Shown here: positions 27,291 to 35,559 of the stretch, one piece after another
How the letters are laid out: every line of letters starts with the position of its first letter
Numbering within the stretch: the stretch's first letter is position 1
NCBI RefSeq assembly: GCF_025567305.1
Contig: NZ_JAOQJP010000006.1
Span: 62,001 to 126,000 of the forward strand
Direction: 5' to 3'
DNA from: Lentihominibacter butyricus
GTDB lineage: Bacteria > Bacillota > Clostridia > Peptostreptococcales > Anaerovoracaceae
DNA: 64,000 nt
The notes under the pieces: model-generated
The model's database searches: none
Told to the model about the DNA's origin: nothing
What the model saw: only the letters and a program-made list of their open reading frames with translations
Translations under genes and position numbers: made by a program

Positions 27291-27320
27291 TCAGGAAATA
27301 TCGTTTTCGATATTTCCTGA
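27291..27320. repeat. Perfect 13-bp inverted repeat with TTTT loop
   Basis: TCAGGAAATATCG and CGATATTTCCTGA are exact complements around TTTT. It begins three bases after the T tract of the preceding terminator and has no T run of its own. It could be an operator or an RNA hairpin; function unknown. Confidence 0.7.
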
Positions 27321-27402
27321 ATATCAACAAAAGTTTCATATGAAAATATGTGGCGAAGCCGCTTTTGTTAAAATTTACGCACGTTTATACATGAATGAAA
27401 TG

Positions 27403-27810
27403 TTATTTTGTATATTCATTGCTGTATATCTCGGTGCCTGCCGCATCCTTATATATGACTTTTACAGTCACGCCTGTTATGCCCGAACCTTCTTCAAGGT
27501 CTGAAGCTACACCTGTGAATGTCGATTCCATGCTGTTCATTGCGCTTTCCATCTCAGGCTTCATAGCTGCGATAGTGTCTTCATCGAAAGTCTGATCGTA
27601 TGTGTAAGTGAATGTTACCACATTTCCCTTGACGTCTACGTTCATTCCGTCGCTTGACAGTGAGTCGATAGTTTCCTGAGCCTCAGAGTCGCTGTTGATG
27701 TACTCCTCGAGAGTTTCAGGGCTGCTGCCGCATCCTGCGAATAACATAGCCATTGCCATGATCAGTGAGAGGATGATTCCTGAAGTGATGATTTTTTTAG
27801 TTGCTTTCAT
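27403..27810 (-). CDS. Small lipoprotein, DUF4854-like
   Basis: This 135-residue protein has a lipoprotein signal peptide (KKIITSGIILSLIMAMAM, lipobox LFAGC, lipidated Cys near residue 27). The mature part begins GSSPETLEEYINSDSEAQE and resembles the DUF4854 family of small secreted proteins of Clostridia: SLSSDGMNVDVKGNVVTF, then TYDQTFDEDTIAAMKPEM, and ending with VKVIYKDAAGTEIYSNEY. Family function is unknown. It would sit on the outer face of the membrane. It stands alone between terminators and the acyltransferase gene. Confidence 0.8.
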   Translation of the reverse strand: MKATKKIITSGIILSLIMAMAMLFAGCGSSPETLEEYINSDSEAQETIDSLSSDGMNVDVKGNVVTFTYTYDQTFDEDTIAAMKPEMESAMNSMESTFTGVASDLEEGSGITGVTVKVIYKDAAGTEIYSNEYTK

Positions 27811-27882
27811 TTTTGCCTCCTTTAATGAGATGATAAATTATTTTATATGAACAGCCTTTCAGCTGTCATTGACCATCAGCCA

Positions 27883-28638
27883 TCAGATTTCAGCTGATTC
27901 CTGAAGCTTCTGCAGTTCCTTTACGCCGTCGACTATGATCTTCTCGACGCGGTCGTTGAGCTCCTTTTCTTCTTCTCTGCTCAGACCTTTCGTTTCAATA
28001 GGCTCATGAACGATTATGTCGATCCTTGCACCTTTGAGATAGCCTTCTTCCTCGAACATCTTGTAGCTGCCGTTCAGCGAGATCGGCACGATAGGGACTC
28101 CCGGCTTCGTAGCCAGCTTGAGAGAGCCTTTATGGAATCTGCCGGGTACAGGTCCCTTGCTCCTTGTTCCCTCAGGAAAGATCACGAGCGAAAATCCCTG
28201 CCTGATATATTCGATGCCTTCGCTTATCGCCTTGAGCGAAGCACGCGGATCATCACGCTTTATAAAGACGCTGCGTATCTTTCTTATCCATTTGCCGTAA
28301 AACGGTATTTTAGCGAGATCCTCTTTTGCGACGAATGCGAACTGGAAATTCCTGAACGCTGCGCAGTATGCGAATATATCAGCATATCCCTGGTGGTTTC
28401 CGACGAGTACAACAGGCCCGTGCTCCGGAAGATTTTCGATGTTGTGCACATTGACTGTGCTCCCGAACATTTCCATGACTTTAGGACCCCAGTATGAAGT
28501 CGATTTGAGTATATATTCTCTTTCTTTCTCAAAGTCGCCGGCTTCGCGCGCAGCATCGATCTCCCTTTTATTGGGCTTGAGATATTTGAGACAGTGCAGG
28601 AGCTTGTAGGCTCCCGGTATATTTGCAAAAATTTTCAT
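27883..28638 (-). CDS. 1-acyl-sn-glycerol-3-phosphate acyltransferase (PlsC family)
   Basis: The ATG at 28638 follows AGGGGG at good spacing and gives 251 residues; a longer frame to 28680 is less likely. The HX4D motif reads GNHQGYADIFA near residue 84, and the second acyltransferase motif FPEGTRSKGPVPGRFHKGSL near residue 160 with GVPIVPISLNGSY after it. The reaction adds the second acyl chain to lysophosphatidic acid, giving phosphatidic acid at the membrane. A basic N-terminal amphipathic segment probably anchors it. It is divergent from the PAP2 phosphatase gene. Confidence 0.92.
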   Translation of the reverse strand: MKIFANIPGAYKLLHCLKYLKPNKREIDAAREAGDFEKEREYILKSTSYWGPKVMEMFGSTVNVHNIENLPEHGPVVLVGNHQGYADIFAYCAAFRNFQFAFVAKEDLAKIPFYGKWIRKIRSVFIKRDDPRASLKAISEGIEYIRQGFSLVIFPEGTRSKGPVPGRFHKGSLKLATKPGVPIVPISLNGSYKMFEEEGYLKGARIDIIVHEPIETKGLSREEEKELNDRVEKIIVDGVKELQKLQESAEI

Positions 28639-28688
28639 TTGGACCCCCTGTATATTATATATTTGAGCCGCCGGGCACACATGTAACT

Positions 28689-28717
28689 ATAATACCATAA
28701 CGAGAGGTATTATGGTA
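28689..28717. promoter_or_regulatory. Nested inverted repeats between plsC-like and PAP2 genes
   Basis: ATAATACC (28689-28696) is matched by GGTATTAT (28706-28713), and overlapping it TACCATAA (28693-28700) by TTATGGTA (28710-28717). This double palindrome lies in the shared promoter region of two divergent lipid genes and is a candidate operator. Confidence 0.45.
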
Positions 28718-28788
28718 CAATGAACATGAAATCATACAAAAATCGGATAACAAATTGATTTGATATAAAAAACAGGGAGATGTGAGAA

Positions 28789-29454
28789 ATGAACAGTGAT
28801 ATCGGTAAAAACGGATTTGTGATAAGAGCGTGCGTATTCACCGTGAGCATCGCGGTGTTTTTCATGATGCTATTTCTTGTGCAGTCGGGAAAAGCCGCGG
28901 CGTTCGACGATGCTGTCAGATTCTTTTTTTATGACATGAGAAGCGGTGCATTGACGTCTGCAGCAAAAGTGATGACTTATCTGGGAAACTGGCAGTCTGT
29001 AACGGCGCTGTGCATCATACTGCTGATAATAAAGCCGACGAGGATCAGATACGGGATCCCTGTTTCGGCAGGTGCGATCTCTGTAACGGTGATCAACAAG
29101 ATAATAAAAAATCTGGTCCAGCGAGACAGGCCGGATCAGATTTATCATCTCATAAAGCAGGGCGGATATTCATTCCCGAGCGGTCATTCGATAACGAGCA
29201 TGTTTGTGTTCGGCATTCTGATATATCTCGTCAGGGTGAATGTGCAGGACCGCACAGCGGCGAACATCCTGACCGTGGTACTTGCGATACCTATGGTGTG
29301 CATAGGCCTGAGCCGCATTTATCTCGGTGTCCATTATCCTACTGACGTGCTGGCGGGCTGGGCGCTGGGGATCGCTGTCATGATGGTCGTTATTGAGATC
29401 GCAGACAGGCTCCGCAGGCGCTCTCATGAGCCGTCTCCGCAGGAGAGGTCATGA
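28789..29454 (+). CDS. PAP2-family membrane phosphatase
   Basis: This 221-residue protein has about six transmembrane helices and the complete three-part phosphatase signature: KNLVQRDRP (KX6RP), PSGHS, and SRIYLGVHYPTD (SRX5HX3D). Such enzymes dephosphorylate phosphatidic acid, phosphatidylglycerol phosphate or undecaprenyl pyrophosphate on the outer side of the membrane; the precise substrate is not determined. The divergent acyltransferase makes phosphatidic acid, so a role in lipid turnover is plausible. Confidence 0.9.
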   Translation: MNSDIGKNGFVIRACVFTVSIAVFFMMLFLVQSGKAAAFDDAVRFFFYDMRSGALTSAAKVMTYLGNWQSVTALCIILLIIKPTRIRYGIPVSAGAISVTVINKIIKNLVQRDRPDQIYHLIKQGGYSFPSGHSITSMFVFGILIYLVRVNVQDRTAANILTVVLAIPMVCIGLSRIYLGVHYPTDVLAGWALGIAVMMVVIEIADRLRRRSHEPSPQERS

Positions 29455-29502
29455 TCATATATCCGGCTGCAGTGTATAGTGCATGATATGCTGCCGGATC
29501 GG

Positions 29503-29961
29503 TCACATCCCGATCGAATCGTAAAGCGCACGCTGTCTCGTGTAAAGATCTTCGAACGCTTTTTTTCGGGATCCTTCACTGCCGAAATGCATGAAGGCAT
29601 GTGCGGGATCCTTTGTTTTTTTTGCATTTTCCCACAGCTCGTCGACTGACATGTTTGCTCCGGCGATCACGAGCCGGTGTTTCAGTATGATATCTCTCGA
29701 CATTTCGTCGTTGAGCACGCCGTCTCCGCAGTATACGACCAGATCGTCCTCCGGGAGCTTTGACAGGATCTCATATTCCTTGTTCCTGTACTCGTGCTCG
29801 CCCATCAGCATGCAGATGCGCAGGATCGAGCGGCCGTCTGCCCTTTCTATCTCCTCATCCAGCGACAAAAGTGCACAGCCTTCGCGCTCTGCAGTCTTTT
29901 CCGCGATCTCCCGTATGGGAGCCCCGAAATACCCCGTTACAAAAATAATATTCTTACTCAT
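29503..29961 (-). CDS. Shikimate-kinase-like protein lacking the P-loop
   Basis: The ATG at 29961 follows AAGGTGATAACT; 152 residues. The overall layout follows shikimate kinase: hydrophobic strand KNIIFVTG, DEEIERADGRSILRI (shikimate-binding region), EYRNKEYEILSKL, then a GDGVL in place of GGGxx, and a C-terminal RKKAFEDLYTRQRALY like the RxxLY end of the family. The nucleotide-binding loop, normally GxxGxGKS/T, reads GYFGAPIRE, so Lys and Ser/Thr are gone. It is unlikely to be an ordinary kinase and may be a regulatory or binding homologue. No other aromatic pathway gene is nearby. Confidence 0.6.
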   Translation of the reverse strand: MSKNIIFVTGYFGAPIREIAEKTAEREGCALLSLDEEIERADGRSILRICMLMGEHEYRNKEYEILSKLPEDDLVVYCGDGVLNDEMSRDIILKHRLVIAGANMSVDELWENAKKTKDPAHAFMHFGSEGSRKKAFEDLYTRQRALYDSIGM

Positions 29962-30090
29962 AGTTATCACCTTTCAGATCAATGCCGCCGCAGGCCTCAT
30001 GAGAGTATGCCGCCGGACGGCTGAAGCTTTGCATAAATGCCTGATGTACTCCGCACATTATACCACACGCGCGGCCTTTGAATAATAAAT

Positions 30091-30118
30091 TTGTAAAATC
30101 TGCAGTATTTGGTATAAT
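30091..30118 (+). promoter_or_regulatory. Sigma-A promoter for the nucleotidyltransferase
   Basis: TTGTAA and TATAAT are 16 bases apart, and the -10 is extended (TGGTATAAT). It lies 50 bases upstream of the start codon. Confidence 0.65.
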
Positions 30119-30167
30119 TGATAAAAACGAAACAGAGCAACATCACATAAAGAAAGAGAAGAAAGCT

Positions 30168-31097
30168 ATGAAAAATAACGAAAAACCAACACTGATAATA
30201 ATGGCGGCCGGCATGGGGTCGCGATACGGCGGGCTGAAACAGGTCGATAAAATAACGGATTCAGGAGAGATCATCCTCGATTTTTCGCTCTATGACGCGA
30301 TGATGGCGGGTTTTGAGCGCGCGGTGTTCGTGATAAAGGAGGAGCACAGGGAGCTTTTCAGAGAGGTGGTCGACGAGCGCGCCGGAAGGTTCATGGAGAT
30401 AGAGTACGCGTACCAGAAACTTGATGATGTACCGGACGGCGTGAAGATCCCGGAGGGCAGAGAAAAGCCGTGGGGCACGGGGCATGCGGTGCTTTCGTGC
30501 AGGGATCTCGTAAAGGGCCCTTTCGCGGTGATAAATGCTGACGATTATTACGGCCCGAGCGGTTTCACGGCTATCTATGATTATCTGACTGAGCATCAGG
30601 ACGGAGAAAAATACTCGTACTGCATGGTCGGATATCAGCTGGCGAATACTGTTACGGAGAACGGTCACGTGTCGAGGGGAGTCTGCGACATAGATGAGAA
30701 CGGGTACCTCGAGAAGGTTACTGAGCGAACGAAGATCATGAAAAGGGATCAGGGTATCGCGTATACCGAGGACGACGGCGAGACATGGGTGAGCCTGCCT
30801 GAAGATACTGTGGTCTCGATGAACTTCTGGGGATTTTCGAGGAGCATGATGGATGAGCTCGGCAAGGGATTCCCTGAGTTTTTTGAAAATGTCGTGGCAG
30901 AGAACCCGCTCAAAGGTGAATATTATCTTCCTGCGGCTGCCGACAGGCTCGTGCATGATGGAAAGGCGCAGGTCAAGGTGCTGAATTCCGCTGACAGGTG
31001 GTACGGGGTGACCTACAAGGAGGACAAAGAGGACGTAAAAAATGCCCTCGAGTCTATGAAAGACAAGGGCATGTATCCTGACAAGCTTTGGAAATAG
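30168..31097 (+). CDS. NDP-sugar pyrophosphorylase-like nucleotidyltransferase
   Basis: The ATG at 30168 follows AGAGAAGAAAGCT and gives 309 residues beginning MKNNEKPTLIIMAAGMGSRY. The nucleotidyltransferase signature MAAGMGSRYGGLKQ and the metal-binding INADDYYGP are present; further on lie VSMNFWGFSRSM and WYGVTYKEDKEDV. The family couples a sugar phosphate or related alcohol phosphate to NTP to give an activated precursor for cell-surface polymers. The substrate is not determined. It is a single gene with its own promoter. Confidence 0.8.
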   Translation: MKNNEKPTLIIMAAGMGSRYGGLKQVDKITDSGEIILDFSLYDAMMAGFERAVFVIKEEHRELFREVVDERAGRFMEIEYAYQKLDDVPDGVKIPEGREKPWGTGHAVLSCRDLVKGPFAVINADDYYGPSGFTAIYDYLTEHQDGEKYSYCMVGYQLANTVTENGHVSRGVCDIDENGYLEKVTERTKIMKRDQGIAYTEDDGETWVSLPEDTVVSMNFWGFSRSMMDELGKGFPEFFENVVAENPLKGEYYLPAAADRLVHDGKAQVKVLNSADRWYGVTYKEDKEDVKNALESMKDKGMYPDKLWK

Positions 31098-31119
31098 GTG
31101 GTATAACTGTAATGCAATA

Positions 31120-31707
31120 TCAGCTCGCGGGCATTTGCAGGTTGCCGAGCACGGTCTTCATCAGGTCGTCGGTCATGATGATGTTCCAGCCGTAGTATCC
31201 GTCGTCGATCATCGGGATGTACACCACAGTTTCAAGTACAGTACCGCTGTCTGCGGCTGCTTCGACCTGCTGCACGTATATCTCAAGGCACTTCGCGTTC
31301 AGGTAGTCCTTGTCCGCGATCTCGTCTGACTGCAGATTATCCGTGATGTATTCATATGATGCGGCTTCATATCCGGACAGCACATTGCTGAAATCGCCGC
31401 TCGTGATGCTGACCTTTGCGACTGCGACATCATCTTTTGTCTTGATCTTTTCTATCTTGTACGAGAAGTTCCTGAACAGCGCCTCGTTCATCCTCTCGAC
31501 TACGGCATCATCACCCTGGACGTTAGTGATGAAGTTGACATAGCTGTCATCCATGTATTTTTCCATAACACTGCTGTCGCGGTTTTTCAGACCGTCCATA
31601 AAATCGCTGACCGCATCGTGTGGAGTCGTCGATATCAGGTTCACGACACCGGACTGCATCAGCAGAGAAATGAGCAGTGTTATTACGGTTTTGAGTATAT
31701 GCTGCAT
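31120..31707 (-). CDS. Secreted or membrane-anchored protein of unknown function
   Basis: The 195-residue protein has an N-terminal hydrophobic segment (LKTVITLLISLLMQSGVVNLI) without a lipobox. The exported part begins HDAVSDFMDGLKNRDSSVM, a pattern common in small NTF2-like secreted domains of Clostridia (DUF4878/DUF5105-like): an amphipathic helix, then strands, ending with YYGWNIIMTDDLMKTVLG. I do not recognise a specific family. It is convergent with the nucleotidyltransferase and divergent from the glucosaminidase. Confidence 0.65.
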   Translation of the reverse strand: MQHILKTVITLLISLLMQSGVVNLISTTPHDAVSDFMDGLKNRDSSVMEKYMDDSYVNFITNVQGDDAVVERMNEALFRNFSYKIEKIKTKDDVAVAKVSITSGDFSNVLSGYEAASYEYITDNLQSDEIADKDYLNAKCLEIYVQQVEAAADSGTVLETVVYIPMIDDGYYGWNIIMTDDLMKTVLGNLQMPAS

Positions 31708-31820
31708 ATTTTCACACCTCTGGCTTCACTGTCTGTCTAAGCATGATAGCTGTTGTTTTTTCCTGACATATTAACTATAATATATTAGAATCCTTTGATT
31801 TTCAAGTATACGAGGTATTT

Positions 31821-32549
31821 ATGGACGATAGAGAAAAAACAGTTTATGTGATAAACAGGAAATACGGCCGTCATTTTGCAAAGATCGCCGTGCTGACCGT
31901 TTTTATACTTGCGCTGTGCGCGGGGCTTTTTTTCGCCGGCATATATGCGACAGCTGAGGATATCCGGAGCGATGCTGCAAAGGCCAGCAAGCTGCTGACA
32001 GAAGAAGGAGCCGCGTCTGCCAGGGATGTGGATCTTGCAGATGCGCTGAGAACGTCGACGGTCGATCGTGTGATAAATGACAGGCAGATACCGGCCTATA
32101 CGACTGCACAGGTAATGGCGATGGATGTCAGCAGACCGAGCGGAGTCACAGTGGCCGATCTGAAGCTCGTGACGACAGGCGGTCTTGTCGGCCTTGAAGA
32201 AGCATTTTATCAGGCCGAGCAGGACTACGGTATCAACTGTCTGTTCGTGATGGCGATCGCAGCGCATGAGAGCGCCAACGGCACCATGTGCTTCGCGACA
32301 AATAATATGTTCGGATACGGGACAAGCGGTTTTTCTTCAAAAGCCGAGGGCATCGACGTGGTTTCCGGGGCTCTGGCGAACAGCTATCTGTCACCGGGCG
32401 GCAGCCTTTATTCGGGAAAGACTATATCTGATGTAAATAAAAAATATGCGGCCAGCACTGCGTGGGATGACAAGGTCGCAAGTAACATGGTCAGCTACTA
32501 TGCGACGATAAGCAAAAGCCGCAGCGCGGCGCTGGATAGGCTGAAATAG
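31821..32549 (+). CDS. Membrane-anchored glucosaminidase-type peptidoglycan hydrolase
   Basis: This 242-residue protein has a cytoplasmic 22-residue basic start, one transmembrane helix (IAVLTVFILALCAGLFFAG, about residues 24-44), a spacer, and a C-terminal glucosaminidase (GH73-like) domain. The catalytic region reads FVMAIAAHESANGTM with the acid Glu in AHES, and the following FATNNMFGYG is typical of the family. It would cut the GlcNAc-MurNAc bonds of the wall outside the membrane. The last codons contain a short duplicated GGCTGAAATAG. Confidence 0.82.
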   Translation: MDDREKTVYVINRKYGRHFAKIAVLTVFILALCAGLFFAGIYATAEDIRSDAAKASKLLTEEGAASARDVDLADALRTSTVDRVINDRQIPAYTTAQVMAMDVSRPSGVTVADLKLVTTGGLVGLEEAFYQAEQDYGINCLFVMAIAAHESANGTMCFATNNMFGYGTSGFSSKAEGIDVVSGALANSYLSPGGSLYSGKTISDVNKKYAASTAWDDKVASNMVSYYATISKSRSAALDRLK

Positions 32550-32563
32550 GCTGAAATAGCAAG

Positions 32564-32589
32564 AAAAGCTGAGATTTCTCAGCTTTTTT
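32564..32589 (+). terminator. Rho-independent terminator
   Basis: AAAAGCTGAGA pairs with TCTCAGCTTTT over a two-base minimum loop, followed by a T run. It ends the glucosaminidase transcript directly ahead of the rpsF promoter. Confidence 0.88.
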
Positions 32590-32591
32590 GC

Positions 32592-32683
32592 TTGCAATAA
32601 CCTGCAGATAATGTATAATATAAAGGCATGTGATTTCGTGTGCGATTTTGCATGCAGTCCTTGCAGCAGGAAAAGCCTGCTGC
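32592..32683 (+). promoter_or_regulatory. rpsF promoter and leader hairpin
   Basis: TTGCAA (32592-32597) and TATAAT (32614-32619) are 16 bases apart. The ~85-nt leader contains GCAGCAGG/CCTGCTGC (32663-32683) closing on AAAAG. Autoregulatory leaders that bind S6:S18 are known before rpsF in many bacteria; whether this hairpin is one is inference. Confidence 0.65.
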
Positions 32684-32710
32684 CATTTAGTCCATAAGGA
32701 GGTGAAAAGA

Positions 32711-32998
32711 ATGATCAATTATGAAGTTATGTTCGTTATTGACCCTGCGATCGAAGATGATAAGAAAGAAGCAACTATCGAAGCTGTTAAAGGTATCATC
32801 GCTGCTGAAGGTGAAGTAGGCAACGCAGATGTATGGGGTATGAAAAAACTCGCATATCCTATCCAGAAGAAGACTGAAGGATATTATGTTGTTATCGAAT
32901 TCAAGGCACAGCCGACTCTGCCGGCAGAGCTCGACAGAAGACTCAAGATCTCAGACAACGTAATCAGACACATCATAATAAACAAAGATGAAAAATAG
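32711..32998 (+). CDS. rpsF: 30S ribosomal protein S6
   Basis: The ATG at 32711 follows AAGGAGGTGAAAAGA and gives 95 residues starting MINYEVMFVIDPAIEDD. The characteristic segment WGMKKLAYPIQKKTEGYYVV (residues about 47-66) identifies S6, which pairs with S18 on the platform of the 30S subunit. First gene of the rpsF-ssb-rpsR operon, with short gaps and strong ribosome binding sites. Confidence 0.97.
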   Translation: MINYEVMFVIDPAIEDDKKEATIEAVKGIIAAEGEVGNADVWGMKKLAYPIQKKTEGYYVVIEFKAQPTLPAELDRRLKISDNVIRHIIINKDEK

Positions 32999-33013
32999 GA
33001 AGAGGGGTGCAGT

Positions 33014-33460
33014 ATGAATAGTGTAGTACTGATTGGAAGATTAACCAGAGACCCTGAAATCAGGTATATACCGGAAAGCCAGATGGCTGTAGCAACATTT
33101 ACTGTAGCAATAGACAGGCCGGTAAGATCCGGACAGGAAAAGAAAACTGATTTTCCGCGAGTAACAGTATTCGGCCGTCAGGCTGAGAACTGCGAAAGAT
33201 TTCTGGCAAAAGGCAGACTTGTCGGCGTCCAGGGAAGGATACAGACAGGCAGTTATACCAATAAAGACGGCATTACAGTCTATACGACAGACGTAGTGGC
33301 CGACAGAGTAGAATTTTTGGAATGGGGCGACAGAAACGAAAGATCAGGCGGCGGCAGCAGATATCAGAGCTCGCAGCCATCTAATCAGGGCTCTGCCGAC
33401 AAAGACATGGGCGTACCTGAAGGATTTCAGGCACTCCAGGATGATGATATCCCGTTCTAA
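33014..33460 (+). CDS. ssb: Single-stranded DNA-binding protein
   Basis: The 148-residue protein has an N-terminal OB fold (MNSVVLIGRLTRDPEIRY, then VATFTVAIDR and FLAKGRLVGVQGRIQTGSY), a glycine/serine/glutamine-rich linker from residue 110, and the acidic tip DDDIPF that recruits replication and repair partners. It functions as a homotetramer. Position between rpsF and rpsR is the normal one for the housekeeping SSB. Confidence 0.97.
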   Translation: MNSVVLIGRLTRDPEIRYIPESQMAVATFTVAIDRPVRSGQEKKTDFPRVTVFGRQAENCERFLAKGRLVGVQGRIQTGSYTNKDGITVYTTDVVADRVEFLEWGDRNERSGGGSRYQSSQPSNQGSADKDMGVPEGFQALQDDDIPF

Positions 33461-33478
33461 AAGAAAGGAGATAATATC

Positions 33479-33712
33479 ATGGATAATAAAAGACGTGGCG
33501 GCATGAGAAGAAAAAAAGTATGCCAGTTCTGCGCTGATAAAGCTGAAACTATAGATTACAAAGACGTTGAAAAGCTCAAGAAGTATGTGACAGAAAGAGG
33601 AAAGATCCTTCCTAAGAGAATCACAGGAACTTGCGCTGTTCACCAGAGAGAGGTAACAAGAGCTATCAAGAGAGCAAGAATCGTTGCTCTGCTGCCTTAC
33701 ACAGCTGAATAA
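33479..33712 (+). CDS. rpsR: 30S ribosomal protein S18
   Basis: The 77-residue protein has the S18 core KRITGTCAVHQREVTRAIKR and ends ALLPYTAE. A zinc-type N-terminal Cys pair (KVCQFCADK) is retained, so this is the zinc-binding version. Follows ssb by 18 bp with GAAAGGAG; the strong terminator behind it closes the operon. Confidence 0.97.
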   Translation: MDNKRRGGMRRKKVCQFCADKAETIDYKDVEKLKKYVTERGKILPKRITGTCAVHQREVTRAIKRARIVALLPYTAE

Positions 33713-33746
33713 TCAGTGACGGGACAAGTCATAAATATTAAAAACA

Positions 33747-33773
33747 AAAACCGGGCATCACACCCGGTTTTTT
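33747..33773 (+). terminator. Rho-independent terminator of rpsF-ssb-rpsR
   Basis: AAAACCGGG pairs with CCCGGTTTT over CATCACA and continues into TT. Confidence 0.93.
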
Positions 33774-33852
33774 GTATAAGAAAATACATGTGTTTATGGT
33801 ATAATAATTTGTTAAGTAATAGATATCACTATCAGGGTAAGGGACAGGAGGT

Positions 33853-35037
33853 ATGATGAAGCAAAGGAATCTAACACGCATAACGGTTTTTTTGTGCATG
33901 CTGCTTCTGATATTTGCGACTGCATCGGGCGCATATGCGGAAACTTATTATTTTGAATGCAGAGACGGCGGTATCAGCATTTACAAAGAATCAGGCTGGG
34001 ACAGCTGGCAGATCGCAGAGGTCGATAAAACGGAAAGCTCAGGCAAGCCTTTTGAACATATCATGACGGCTGCAGAAAATGGCATTAGTGATCCGCTGAT
34101 GTTCGATATATATTTTTCTGCAGACGCAGTGACGGACGGCGATTACGTTTATTTTTACAGCGATGAAAACGATGCGCGGGATTATTATGATAAATACGGG
34201 AAAAATGCTCTTGTGCAGCTTTACACGGAACAGATCGCATCGGCAGATCCCGGTGCTCAGATAACGTACGGCACGCCGGTATTCACAGAATATCAGTGGA
34301 ACAGCTTCCTGAAGACAGATATCGTGATGACAGCCGATCTTGACGGAGACGGACAGCAGGAAAGCAGGACCGATACGGTGTTTCTCACTGCCTCGATGAC
34401 GTCAAACACCAACTTTGTGATAAATGAGGTGCTGGTATTCCATAACGGATACGGATTGCAGCTCACACAGGATCAGCAGGACACAGCTGCTGAGATCGTC
34501 GATGAATTCTCCGAATACGGATACGGTGACGATATGACAGGTGACCATTCCGATGATGCGGTGTATTATGCGGACGGCATAAGCGATGGAGCGATAGGAG
34601 CAATGGCGATCTTCACTGTGGCGATAGTTCTGATAATAGCAGCTGCCGTCGTGGCGGTGATACTCAGGCGCAGAAAAATGAACGGCGGATCGGCCGGCAC
34701 GCAGTTCAGGATGCCGGGGAGTTCCGGCACGTCAGGCATGCATGCGGCGCAGAGCAGTGCAAAACGCAGGGATCGTAAACTGCGCGATCTGCACGATGCG
34801 CACAGAGATCACATTGATCGCAGCGGCAGGGCCGCCGGTGCCGCAGGGGAACGCCGGGCACGTCAGAGCAGCAGCGCGGGAGCTGTGATGCAGCAGGCTG
34901 TATCAAGTGACGAACAGCGTTACCTCGACAGTCTGAAGACGCTTTACAAGTCAGGGCTGCTGACCAGAGCGGAAATGAATGAGATGATAGAACGTCATCA
35001 GGTGCAGAACATGAGGAGAAGAGGAGGAAGGCCATGA
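33853..35037 (+). CDS. Secreted/membrane protein with SHOCT-like C-terminus
   Basis: The 394-residue protein has a signal peptide (ITVFLCMLLLIFATASGAYA), then an extracellular domain of about 220 residues rich in Asp and Tyr; it starts YYFECRDGGISIYKESG and includes MTADLDGDGQQESRTDT. A transmembrane helix follows near residues 255-277 (IGAMAIFTVAIVLIIAAAVV). The cytoplasmic tail is basic and disordered, ending in a helical hairpin YLDSLKTLYKSGLLTRAEMN that resembles the SHOCT domain. The function is unknown. Its stop overlaps the start of the NfeD gene by four bases, so it belongs with the NfeD-SPFH membrane pair. Confidence 0.65.
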   Translation: MMKQRNLTRITVFLCMLLLIFATASGAYAETYYFECRDGGISIYKESGWDSWQIAEVDKTESSGKPFEHIMTAAENGISDPLMFDIYFSADAVTDGDYVYFYSDENDARDYYDKYGKNALVQLYTEQIASADPGAQITYGTPVFTEYQWNSFLKTDIVMTADLDGDGQQESRTDTVFLTASMTSNTNFVINEVLVFHNGYGLQLTQDQQDTAAEIVDEFSEYGYGDDMTGDHSDDAVYYADGISDGAIGAMAIFTVAIVLIIAAAVVAVILRRRKMNGGSAGTQFRMPGSSGTSGMHAAQSSAKRRDRKLRDLHDAHRDHIDRSGRAAGAAGERRARQSSSAGAVMQQAVSSDEQRYLDSLKTLYKSGLLTRAEMNEMIERHQVQNMRRRGGRP

Positions 35038-35498
35038 CGATATTCGGGATAACATTCAGTGAAGCTGTGATGTGGCTGATGATCGCCGGGATAATGGCGA
35101 TACTCGAAGCGATCACGATGGGACTCACGTGCATATGGTTCGTGGGCGGCGCGGTGTGCGCAGCGATCGCAGCAGCAGTCGGAGCTCCTGTGATCGTTCA
35201 GGTCATAATATTTCTTGTAGTTTCCGCGATACTCGTCGCATGCACCAGGCCGCTGGCGAAGAAAAAGCTCAATGACAGAGTGCAGAAGACGAATATCGAG
35301 TCAGTCGTCGGCCAGACAGGCATAGTCGAGGAAGACCTCCCTTCTTATGGAAAAGGGCAGGTGCGCGTCGACGGCAAGGTGTGGACGGCAGTCTCGGAGG
35401 GAAGGCCGATCGATAAAGGCAGACTGGTAACGATAAAAAGCATCAGAGGAGTCACGCTGACAGTCGAGGAAGTCAAGGAAACGGCGCAGAACAGATAA
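35034..35498 (+). CDS. NfeD-family membrane protein (short form)
   Basis: The 154-residue protein begins with three to four hydrophobic helices (AVMWLMIAGIMAILEAITMG, CIWFVGGAVCAAIAAAVG, VIVQVIIFLVVSAILVACTR). It ends with an OB-fold domain of about 60 residues: VVGQTGIVEEDLPSYGKGQV, then VDGKVWTAVSEG. Short NfeD proteins pair with SPFH/flotillin-type proteins and are thought to help organise membrane microdomains. The next gene is exactly such a protein. Confidence 0.88.
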   Translation: MTIFGITFSEAVMWLMIAGIMAILEAITMGLTCIWFVGGAVCAAIAAAVGAPVIVQVIIFLVVSAILVACTRPLAKKKLNDRVQKTNIESVVGQTGIVEEDLPSYGKGQVRVDGKVWTAVSEGRPIDKGRLVTIKSIRGVTLTVEEVKETAQNR

Positions 35499-35559
35499 AA
35501 GAGACAGCAGAGCCGGCTCAGCCGGTTTGAGTATAAAAGGAGAAAAAAGGAGGATTAAG

